The notes under the pieces: model-generated
Seen by the model: the letters and a program-made list of their open reading frames with translations, nothing else
What the model was told of the DNA's origin: nothing
Database searches by the model: none
In this document: positions 6,740 to 11,986 of the stretch, piece after piece
Numbering within the stretch: the stretch's first letter is position 1
Layout of the letters: every line of letters begins with the position of its first letter
Program-made: the position numbers and the translations under genes
Assembly (NCBI GenBank): GCA_013043085.1
Contig: JABDOU010000364.1
Span: 1-11,986 of the forward strand
Length of the DNA stretch: 11,986 bases
Direction: 5' to 3'
Source of the DNA: Acidimicrobiia bacterium
GTDB taxonomy: Bacteria > Actinomycetota > Acidimicrobiia > Spongiisociales > SHLN01

Positions 6740-7542
6740 AAACACCTTCGATTCCTGGCGTCGAGCCATACGAGGTACGACGGCTGATGGCGCTTGCGCT
6801 CGACGTTCCGGTTTCCCAGCTCGGCCTCATCGATACGATCCACCCGAAGGTCCGAGCGCGTTTCGATGCGCTGGTGGATCGGCTTCTCATCGGAGAACCC
6901 CTCCAATACATCGAAGGCACCGTCGAGTTTGGTCCGCTTGAGCTCAACATCGATCGCCGGGCACTGATACCCCGCCCCGAGACTGAAAACATGTGGGACC
7001 TGATAGTGCGTGACATATCGACGTCGGATGTTCCAGATCCGAAGGTGATTGTCGATCTGTGCACCGGTTCCGGGAATCTTGCACTGGCTCTCAAGTGGGC
7101 GTATCCAGAATCTCGCGTCATCGGTACCGACCTGTCTGCCGACGCCATAGATCTGGCGCGGGAGAATGGAGAGCTGACCGGGCTCGGTGTCGAGTTTCAC
7201 CGTGGCGACTTGTTCGATCCGCTCGATCGGAGTTTGCTCGGTTCTGTCGACCTGCTTGTGGCAAATCCGCCGTATGTGGGCGAGTTCGAGGAGGTGCCGG
7301 CGGTTGTGAGAGACTACGAACCACCGGGCGCACTGTTCGCAGGCCCCGACGGGCTTGGAGTCATCGAACGGATTACTTCCGAGATGGGCGAGTGGCTCTC
7401 GTCAGGAGCAAGGGTGTTCATTGAGATTGGCGAGACTCATGGCAAGGCCGTTGCGGACATGATGGGCCCCGGTCAGGTGCGCATAGAAAAGGATCAATCC
7501 GGCCGACCCCGCTACGCGATCGGATACTATGTGAGCCGGTAG
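6736..7542 (+). CDS. prmC: Release factor glutamine N5-methyltransferase
   Basis: Uses S-adenosylmethionine to methylate the Gln of the GGQ motif in release factors, raising termination efficiency. 268 aa from a TTG start whose bases overlap the prfA stop (TTGA), an arrangement typical of coupled reinitiation. Motifs: IPRPETE (78-84), the SAM-binding VDLCTGSGNLA (106-116), TDLS (131-134) as the acidic end of the second strand, and the hallmark catalytic NPPY at 177-180. The N-terminal helical substrate-binding domain (1-75) appears slightly shorter than in many homologues; an ATG at 6787 would shorten it further by 17 residues and is less likely. Function is firm; the start is less so. Confidence 0.94.
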   Translation: MKTPSIPGVEPYEVRRLMALALDVPVSQLGLIDTIHPKVRARFDALVDRLLIGEPLQYIEGTVEFGPLELNIDRRALIPRPETENMWDLIVRDISTSDVPDPKVIVDLCTGSGNLALALKWAYPESRVIGTDLSADAIDLARENGELTGLGVEFHRGDLFDPLDRSLLGSVDLLVANPPYVGEFEEVPAVVRDYEPPGALFAGPDGLGVIERITSEMGEWLSSGARVFIEIGETHGKAVADMMGPGQVRIEKDQSGRPRYAIGYYVSR

Positions 7543-7671
7543 GGACCGGTGTGAATCGCGCACGGGCGAGTGGGATGGGCGATTATGGGAGGTCCGGCAT
7601 TTGAGGTCCGCTGTCTTTTTCGAACGAGAACTGAATTGCGCCGTCGTCGCGCATTCCCCCGTGGTGCGGCT

Positions 7672-8229
7672 GTGATCAAACAAGCTCTCGTGGCGCTCAC
7701 CAAGGATCTGGTGGTCGGAGTTCCGACAGATACCGTCTACGGATTGGCGGTCAATGCGTACTCCGAATCCGCCCTCGATCGTCTCTTTGAGGTCAAGGGC
7801 CGACCGGCAGACAGGCCCATAGCCGTGCTCGTATCTGGCATCGAGCAGGCGCAGAAAGTGGTCGAGTTCAACCCGAAAGCGAGAGAACTCGCCGAACGGT
7901 ATTGGCCAGGGCCGCTCACGCTTGTTCTCAGAAAGTCTTCCGGTGTTCCGGAGCACATCGGCAATCCGGCAAACCGGACTGTGGGAGTTCGCATGCCAAA
8001 GCATCAGGTGGCGCTTCAGATTCTTGCCGATGGAGGTCCTCTGCTGGTTTCATCGGCCAACCGGAGCGGACAGGCTCCGGCCGTCGACAGTATCGCCGCC
8101 CAGGAAATGTTCGGCGAAGAGGTTGCTTTCTACCTGCCGGGGGCTGCAGGCGCAGGAGAGTCGTCGACGGTCGTAGATCTCAGCGGCCCGGAACCTGTGA
8201 TTCTCAGGGCGGGGCCGGTCAAGATCTAG
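7672..8229 (+). CDS. tsaC: Threonylcarbamoyl-AMP synthase (TsaC/YrdC/Sua5 family, short form)
   Basis: Makes threonylcarbamoyl-AMP from threonine, bicarbonate and ATP, the first step of the t6A37 modification of ANN-decoding tRNAs. Seen motifs, counted from the GTG at 7672: VPTDTVYGLA (17-26), the nucleotide-binding KGRP further on, WPGPLTLVLR, a VGVRMP segment, and SSANRSG near the C terminus. From 7672 it is 185 aa, matching E. coli TsaC (190 aa) and lacking the extra C-terminal Sua5 domain. The start is uncertain: the frame stays open upstream to GTG 7570, with ATG 7585 and TTG 7636 also possible, and none has a clear ribosome site. The upstream codons read as an Arg-rich stretch not typical of the family. 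Threonine, its substrate, is made by thrC in the same window. Confidence 0.88.
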   Translation: MIKQALVALTKDLVVGVPTDTVYGLAVNAYSESALDRLFEVKGRPADRPIAVLVSGIEQAQKVVEFNPKARELAERYWPGPLTLVLRKSSGVPEHIGNPANRTVGVRMPKHQVALQILADGGPLLVSSANRSGQAPAVDSIAAQEMFGEEVAFYLPGAAGAGESSTVVDLSGPEPVILRAGPVKI

Positions 8230-8262
8230 TTACACTCCGGCTGCAAAATTCGACGTTCCGGC

Positions 8263-8267
8263 GGAGG
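8263..8267 (+). promoter_or_regulatory. Shine-Dalgarno of glyA, favouring the GTG start
   Basis: GGAGG lies 5 bases before GTG 8273 and 11 bases before the in-frame ATG 8279. The shorter spacing is nearer the optimum, so the GTG start is preferred; the difference is only two residues. Confidence 0.65.
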
Positions 8268-8272
8268 TTCCT

Positions 8273-9544
8273 GTGCAGATGTCTGATCCGATCGAGGTCG
8301 CCGATCCCGAGGTTGCCGACCTGATCGCAGCAGAGAACGGCCGCCAGAGCCGGGGAATTCAGCTGATCGCCTCCGAAAACTACGCGCCAATCTCGGTCAT
8401 GGAGGCTGCCGGCTCGGTATTCACCAACAAGTACGCCGAGGGTTACCCCTTCAAGCGGTATTACGAGGGATGCGAAACCACCGACCAGCTGGAGCAACTT
8501 GCCATCGACAGGGCAAAGACTCTCTTTGGCGTCGAATGGGCGAATGTGCAACCGCATTCGGGATCCACCGCCAATATGGGTGTCTATACCGCATTGCTCG
8601 AGCATGGCGACACGGTCCTCGGTATGGCCTTGGATCATGGAGGCCACCTCACCCACGGGTCTCATGTCAATTTCTCGGGCATCGATTACAACTTCGTGGG
8701 CTATTCGCTCGACCCGGATACCGAACGCATAGACATGGATCAGGTCGAGTTGCTCGCCAAAGAGCATCGTCCGAAGATGATCGTCGTCGGCTACTCATCG
8801 TATTCGCGACATCTCGACTACGAGCGGTTTCGTGCGATCGCCGACGAGGTCGATGCGATCATGATGGTGGACGCAGCACACTTCATCGGACTTGTGGCCG
8901 GTAAAGCGATGCCGAATCCCGCCGGGTGGGCGGATGTCGTGACATGCACGACCCACAAGGCTCTGCGCGGACCTCGCGGCGGCATGATCATGGGCAAACA
9001 AGAGTTCGGTCAGAAGATCGACAAAGCAGTATTTCCCGGAATCCAGGGCGGTGCGGTGTTCAGCCAAATTGCAGGCAAAGCCGTCTGCTTCCACCTGTGT
9101 TCCCAGCCCGCATTTCAGGCGTACGCCACGCAGATCCTGGCAAACGCATCGGCCCTGGCCGAGGGGCTGATGGATGGTGGTCTACGGCTGGTTTCAGGGG
9201 GAACGGACAACCATTTGATGCTGGGGGACACCCGCTCGATCGACGAAGAACTGACCGGCAAGCTGGCGGCTTCTACCCTCGATGAAGTAGGCATAACCCT
9301 CAATCGAAATGCAATACCAAATGATCCTCGCAAGCCCTGGATCACGAGCGGCATCCGGTTAGGAACCCCGTCCGTGACGTCCGCAGGAATGAAAGAACCA
9401 CAGATGGCCATCATTGCCGATCTGATCACAAGGACCCTCAATCAGATCGGAAATCCGGGATCGCTCAAGGACGTGGCGGCGGCAACGGCCGATCTGATGG
9501 ATCAGTTTCCTCCATATCCATCGGATTTCACCGGTCATGTCTGA
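8273..9544 (+). CDS. glyA: Serine hydroxymethyltransferase
   Basis: PLP enzyme interconverting serine plus tetrahydrofolate with glycine plus methylene-tetrahydrofolate, the main supply of one-carbon units. 423 aa, close to the family norm. Active-site residues are in place: SEN (34-36), NKYAEGYP (52-59), H125 in HGGHLTHG, D200 and H203 in VDAAH, the PLP lysine K229 in CTTHKALRGPRGG, and R362 in SGIRLGT. Some usually invariant positions differ: KRYYEGCE (61-68) where most have RRYYGGCE or similar, YPF for YPG, and QGGAVFSQ (258-265) where QGGPL is usual. It is therefore a somewhat divergent but probably active member. It starts 43 bp after tsaC and ends 68 bp before the atp genes. Confidence 0.95.
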   Translation: MQMSDPIEVADPEVADLIAAENGRQSRGIQLIASENYAPISVMEAAGSVFTNKYAEGYPFKRYYEGCETTDQLEQLAIDRAKTLFGVEWANVQPHSGSTANMGVYTALLEHGDTVLGMALDHGGHLTHGSHVNFSGIDYNFVGYSLDPDTERIDMDQVELLAKEHRPKMIVVGYSSYSRHLDYERFRAIADEVDAIMMVDAAHFIGLVAGKAMPNPAGWADVVTCTTHKALRGPRGGMIMGKQEFGQKIDKAVFPGIQGGAVFSQIAGKAVCFHLCSQPAFQAYATQILANASALAEGLMDGGLRLVSGGTDNHLMLGDTRSIDEELTGKLAASTLDEVGITLNRNAIPNDPRKPWITSGIRLGTPSVTSAGMKEPQMAIIADLITRTLNQIGNPGSLKDVAAATADLMDQFPPYPSDFTGHV

Positions 9545-9563
9545 GCCCGGGAACATCGGTCGC

Positions 9564-9593
9564 TTGCAGTTTCGTCGCGGGCGCTGTTAGATT
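9564..9593 (+). promoter_or_regulatory. Probable promoter of the atp operon
   Basis: In the 68-bp glyA-atpZ gap: -35 box TTGCAG (9564-9569), 18-bp spacer, and extended -10 TGT-TAGATT (9585-9593). TTAGAT at a 17-bp spacing is an alternative reading. Transcription should start near 9600, leaving a leader of only about 13 nt before ATG 9613, with no room for a normal Shine-Dalgarno. Confidence 0.55.
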
Positions 9594-9609
9594 GTGAAAG
9601 AAATCACAA
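9592..9609 (+). promoter_or_regulatory. CRP/GlxR-type operator overlapping the atp promoter
   Basis: TTGTGA-AAGAAA-TCACAA is a perfect inverted repeat with 6-bp arms and a 6-bp spacer. It contains the exact TGTGA-N6-TCACA consensus of cAMP-receptor-family regulators (CRP in E. coli and M. tuberculosis, GlxR in Corynebacterium). The arms overlap the last bases of the -10 box and span the predicted transcription start, and the site ends 3 bp before ATG 9613. Placement predicts repression if the promoter call is right. Regulator identity is inferred. Confidence 0.6.
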
Positions 9610-9612
9610 GCG

Positions 9613-9852
9613 ATGGCGACGATGAGTGAAGCAACCCGTGGGCTCGACAACGGCTTCGACTTCTTTGGTTCTCTGATCGCCGGTTTTCTGCTGGGGTACG
9701 GCGCAGATTGGCTGTTTGGCAGTGAGCCGGTTGGTGTCATCATCGGAATTGTGATCGGAGCGGCGGCCGGCTTCTATAAGTTGTATATGGTCGCTCAACA
9801 CGCAGAGGAAGAGTGGAACAAGACCAGAACCAAGCGGTGGCCACACGACTGA
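9613..9852 (+). CDS. atpZ: AtpZ/AtpI-family small membrane protein of the ATP synthase operon
   Basis: 79 aa with two hydrophobic helices (about 16-36 and 40-60), the first holding GSLIAGFLLGYGADWLFG, characteristic of the ATPase gene1/AtpZ family. In alkaliphilic Bacillus, AtpZ together with AtpI has been linked to Mg/Ca uptake, and AtpI-type proteins are thought to aid c-ring assembly; the role here is by analogy. The C terminus is polar and charged (AEEEWNKTRTKRW). First gene of the atp operon; ATG 9613 or ATG 9622 (in frame) may be the start, and neither has a ribosome site. It overlaps the next gene. Confidence 0.85.
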   Translation: MATMSEATRGLDNGFDFFGSLIAGFLLGYGADWLFGSEPVGVIIGIVIGAAAGFYKLYMVAQHAEEEWNKTRTKRWPHD

Positions 9853-10253
9853 CCGGGCCGCCCGTCGAACTCATCTTGACAAAGCACCTGCTCAAGCGCG
9901 CATGGTGGATAGCACCGCTGATCGTTGCTGTGCTCGGGGTGGTCCGGGGGGTCGATGGTGCCATCGCAGCCGCAATCGGAGCCGTGGCGGTGATTGCTAA
10001 CTTCTACATTTCTGGTGTCCTTCTGGCTTTTGCCGCGAAGATTTCATTAGCGCTCTATCATGCGGCCGCGTTATTCGGCTTCTTCATCCGTCTCGGCATG
10101 CTGACGGTCGTGATTCTCGGCCTCGGCCAGGTCATGGAACTGGATCGGGTGGCGCTGGCGATTGCGGCGGTTGTCTGCCATCTGGCGCTCGTTGGATTTG
10201 AAGCTTGGGCGGTAGCCCACGGACGTGAAAGGGAACTCGATTGGGCGAACTAG
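9813..10253 (+). CDS. atpI: ATP synthase subunit I (AtpI)-like membrane protein
   Basis: 146 aa with four predicted membrane helices (about 31-46, 49-75, 87-105 and 112-135), matching the layout of the ATP synthase I family in length and position before atpB. The sequence is poorly conserved, as usual for this family, so the call rests on topology and context. Start choices: GTG 9813, overlapping atpZ by 40 bp with GAGGA just upstream, or GTG 9837 (138 aa, 16-bp overlap). The likely role is assisting assembly of the Fo sector or acting with AtpZ in cation handling. Its stop overlaps the start of atpB by 13 bp. Confidence 0.8.
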   Translation: MEQDQNQAVATRLTGPPVELILTKHLLKRAWWIAPLIVAVLGVVRGVDGAIAAAIGAVAVIANFYISGVLLAFAAKISLALYHAAALFGFFIRLGMLTVVILGLGQVMELDRVALAIAAVVCHLALVGFEAWAVAHGRERELDWAN

Positions 10254-11053
10254 TCGCTTTTGAATGTGATACGGCAACCGACGTCGTATGTCAACCGCCC
10301 ACGGTCAATGAGCTCTTCGAGCTCCCAACACTTTTCTCTATCGGCGATGTCGAGATCACTCGCCAGATTGCCTACTTCTTCTTGGCCACCCTCGTCGTGG
10401 CAGCCATTCTCTATTTCGGGCTACGTAAGCCGAAGGCAGTTCCCGGCAAGTTTCAGTTGATCGTCGAAGAGCTCGTGGCATTTGTTCGCGATGGTATTGC
10501 AAAGGACATCATCGGACCCGAGGGCACCAAGTACGTGCCGTATCTCCTCTCGATTTTCCTGTTCATCCTGGTTGGTAACTTCTTCGAGATAACACCGTTC
10601 ATCAACTATCCCATCACCTCCAGGATGGCGATCCCTGCACTCCTTGCAATCATGACCTACCTGATTTTCGTGTTCATGGGTTTTCGAAAGAACGGGCTCA
10701 GTTACCTCACGGGCATCATCTGGCCGAAATCGGTTCCCGTGGCCATGAGGCCTCTGGTGGGGATCATCGAGTTCTTCTCGACGTTTGCGATTCGTCCCCT
10801 TACGCTCGCGGTTCGGCTTTTTGCCAACCTCGTGGCCGGTCACGTGATGCTTTCGCTGCTCCTTGTGACGGGATTCACCTACCTGTTCGTGCAGCCATTC
10901 GATTTCACGTTCAACCCCCTCTGGGGAGTTCTCTGGTTCTTGCTGGGCATAGCGATCTTCGTCTTTGAGATGGTGGTCGCGTTCCTGCAGGCATACATAT
11001 TCACCTTGTTGAGTGCGGTGTACATCGAATCGTCGCTGCATCCTGAGCATTAA
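10241..11053 (+). CDS. atpB: F1Fo ATP synthase subunit a
   Basis: Stator subunit of the Fo proton channel, integral membrane protein, 270 aa. The essential arginine is R192 in LAVRLFANLVAGH (E. coli R210), and Q250 in FLQAYIFTLL matches E. coli Q252. H201 stands where E. coli has E219, and E243 where it has H245: the known swapped His/Glu pair, so function should be retained. Membrane helices include about 43-60, 100-118, 130-147, 172-190, 195-218 and 227-263. The start is TTG 10241: the frame has a stop at 10226-10228, and this is the first start-type codon after it, with AAAGGG 7 bases upstream. It overlaps atpI by 13 bp. Confidence 0.96.
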   Translation: MGELVAFECDTATDVVCQPPTVNELFELPTLFSIGDVEITRQIAYFFLATLVVAAILYFGLRKPKAVPGKFQLIVEELVAFVRDGIAKDIIGPEGTKYVPYLLSIFLFILVGNFFEITPFINYPITSRMAIPALLAIMTYLIFVFMGFRKNGLSYLTGIIWPKSVPVAMRPLVGIIEFFSTFAIRPLTLAVRLFANLVAGHVMLSLLLVTGFTYLFVQPFDFTFNPLWGVLWFLLGIAIFVFEMVVAFLQAYIFTLLSAVYIESSLHPEH

Positions 11054-11064
11054 GGAGAGAAGGA
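11052..11064 (+). promoter_or_regulatory. Double Shine-Dalgarno of atpE
   Basis: AAGGAG (11052-11057, overlapping the atpB stop TAA) and AGGA (11061-11064) both precede ATG 11069, with spacers of 11 and 4 bases. This purine-rich run is the richest ribosome site among the atp genes here, as expected for the c subunit, which is needed in many copies per complex. Confidence 0.6.
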
Positions 11065-11068
11065 AGAA

Positions 11069-11293
11069 ATGTTGGAAGGAAATATCGCAGGCCCGTTGGC
11101 CCTGATCGGCTATGGCCTGGCTGCCATTGGTCCGGGTGTCGGCATCGGCATTCTGGCCGGTAATGCTGTCCAGGCAATGGCCCGTCAGCCAGAAGCGGCC
11201 GGCATGGTCCGTACCACCATGTTCCTCGGCATCGCGTTTACCGAGGCCCTGGCTTTGATCGGATTCGTGCTCTTCTTCATCGCAGGCGGCTAG
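11069..11293 (+). CDS. atpE: F1Fo ATP synthase subunit c
   Basis: Forms the rotating c-ring of Fo. 74 aa, a hairpin of two membrane helices (about 6-36 and 48-71) joined by the conserved polar loop RQP (39-41). Helix 1 has the tightly packing glycine pattern G21, G23, G25, G27. The ion-carrying carboxylate is E59 in FTEALALIGF. The residues after it (Ala-Leu-Ala) lack the Ser-Thr of sodium-binding rings, so a proton-driven enzyme is inferred. It lies 15 bp after atpB with a strong ribosome site and 4 bp before atpF. Confidence 0.97.
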   Translation: MLEGNIAGPLALIGYGLAAIGPGVGIGILAGNAVQAMARQPEAAGMVRTTMFLGIAFTEALALIGFVLFFIAGG

Positions 11294-11297
11294 GCCG

Positions 11298-11843
11298 ATG
11301 TTGTTGTCACAACAGCTGATCGCTGCATCGGAGGAAGCGTCGGGAACCGACCTGATCCTGCCCGCGACGTCCGAGCTGATTGGCGGGCTGATCGCTTTCA
11401 CGATCGTCGGTCTCATCGTTTGGCGCTTTGCGCTGCCTCAAATTCAGAAGGCACTGGATGAACGACAAGCCGCAATCGTTGGCAAGATGCAGGACGCCGA
11501 GCAAACGAAACAAGCGGCTGAGAAGCTCAAGAGCGATTATGAGGCCCAGATCGCCGGAGCCAAATCGGAAGCCGCGCAGATCGTCGAACAGGCACGCCAT
11601 CAGGCCGAAACCATGAAGGCCGATATTGTTGCAAGAGCTCAAGATGAAGCAGCTGCTATCGCCGACAGGGCCAAAGCCGATATCGAGGCGCAACGTGCCT
11701 CCGTCATTTCAGGTATGCGCAGCGAGGTCGCCAGCCTGTCTGTCGACATGGCCCAGAAGGTGGTTGCGGGCACGGTTGACCGGGGCGCTCAGCAGGCGCT
11801 CGTTGAGCAATATCTCAGCGAACTCGGAGGAGTGAACAACTAA
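11298..11843 (+). CDS. atpF: F1Fo ATP synthase subunit b
   Basis: Peripheral stalk subunit linking Fo to F1. 181 aa. One membrane anchor (about 26-46, ELIGGLIAFTIVGLIVWRF) is followed by the typical PQIQKALDERQAAI and a long Ala/Gln/Glu/Lys-rich coiled coil (about 50-140), then a C-terminal segment that binds delta (MAQKVVAG near 151-158). The ATG at 11298 is 4 bp after the atpE stop; TTG codons at 11301 and 11304 are weaker options. Only one b-type gene is visible. The stop TAA directly abuts the GTG of atpH. Confidence 0.95.
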   Translation: MLLSQQLIAASEEASGTDLILPATSELIGGLIAFTIVGLIVWRFALPQIQKALDERQAAIVGKMQDAEQTKQAAEKLKSDYEAQIAGAKSEAAQIVEQARHQAETMKADIVARAQDEAAAIADRAKADIEAQRASVISGMRSEVASLSVDMAQKVVAGTVDRGAQQALVEQYLSELGGVNN

Positions 11844-11986
11844 GTGGGAGCGGTGATTGACGGATACGCCCGTGCGGCCCTCGAGATGGGACGTGGCGAA
11901 GAGGTGATCGACCAGGTGTCTGACGAATTATTCAGGCTCGGGCGATTGTTCGAGACATCGGACGAACTACGGTCGACACTCGCCAA
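11844..11986 (+). CDS. atpH: F1Fo ATP synthase subunit delta, 3'-truncated by window edge
   Basis: The first 47 codons and two more bases of the delta (OSCP) subunit, which joins the peripheral stalk to the top of F1. GTG 11844 directly follows the atpF stop; GGAGG (11826-11830) lies 13 bases upstream inside atpF. The N terminus reads VIDGYARAALE, the family's GYARAL-type opening, and continues with an amphipathic helical stretch (VIDQVSDELFRLGRLF). The position after atpF fits the standard operon order, with atpA expected next. A second GTG at 11853 is a possible start. Confidence 0.88.
   Translation, partial: MGAVIDGYARAALEMGRGEEVIDQVSDELFRLGRLFETSDELRSTLA

Noticed and set aside
6676..7200. 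Minus-strand open frames opposite prmC
   Set aside because: Overlap the SAM-binding region of prmC on the other strand and show no family-like motifs.
7536..7549. Inverted repeat CCGGT-AGGG-ACCGG at the end of prmC, as a terminator
   Set aside because: The stem is only 5 bp and no T-run follows, so it does not fit an intrinsic terminator; such short GC palindromes are common by chance in GC-rich DNA.
8231..8236. TACACT as a -10 box of a glyA promoter
   Set aside because: Only a partial match, with no acceptable -35 at 16-18 bp upstream. glyA may still have its own promoter, but the sequence does not show it clearly.
10421..11416. 331-codon minus-strand open frame opposite atpB, atpE and the start of atpF
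   Set aside because: It lies antisense to three certain ATP synthase genes, and its product (rich in His, Glu, Arg) resembles no family; it is a by-product of codon bias.
1..11986. Mobile elements, CRISPR arrays, tRNA or rRNA genes, riboswitches, hairpin-plus-T-run terminators
   Set aside because: Looked for by eye on both strands and not found; nearly all sequence is explained by conserved genes. Termination here may rely largely on Rho, but this is not shown by the sequence.

Overview
All the genes in this window lie on the + strand and form a dense block of core (housekeeping) genes. I infer a high-GC Gram-positive bacterium of the phylum Actinobacteria, possibly near the Acidimicrobiia. 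The grounds are the gene order hom-thrC-rho-rpmE-(DUF1385)-prfA-prmC-tsaC-glyA-atp, a base composition that looks like the high fifties in percent GC (judged by eye, not counted), frequent GTG/TTG starts, and a Rho protein with a Gly/Arg/Asn-rich insert. The class-level placement is tentative. I see no tRNA, rRNA, CRISPR array, transposon or phage gene, and no sign of recent transfer.

Layout. (1) 2-2399: end of hom (homoserine dehydrogenase, 5' end outside the window) and thrC (threonine synthase), two steps of threonine synthesis; homoserine kinase (thrB) is not next to them. (2) 2400-2599: a 200-bp non-coding stretch with a possible promoter, a small hairpin and a possible 31-codon leader ORF, upstream of rho. 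(3) 2600-8229: an expression and translation cluster. It holds rho, rpmE (ribosomal protein bL31 with an unusually long tail), a DUF1385 membrane protein, prfA (release factor 1), prmC (methylates the GGQ motif of release factors) and tsaC (threonylcarbamoyl-AMP synthase for tRNA t6A). Several junctions touch or overlap (rpmE/DUF1385, DUF1385/prfA, prfA/prmC), which points to translational coupling. (4) 8273-9544: glyA (serine hydroxymethyltransferase). (5) 9545-11986: the start of an F1Fo ATP synthase operon, atpZ-atpI-atpB-atpE-atpF-atpH, with atpH cut by the window end. The atpE and atpB sequences look proton-type.

The most striking non-coding signal is in the 68-bp gap between glyA and the atp genes. 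A good promoter (TTGCAG, 18 bp, TGT-TAGATT) is overlapped by a perfect CRP/GlxR-type palindrome, TTGTGA-N6-TCACAA, three bases before the atpZ start codon. This suggests cAMP-receptor-family control of the ATP synthase operon, probably repression given its position. The most unusual protein feature is the bL31 tail of about 120 residues: a Lys/Ala-rich stretch followed by an acidic Ala/Pro/Glu/Gly-rich stretch with no Lys or Arg. I found no convincing new biological system; most of the window is ordinary conserved machinery.
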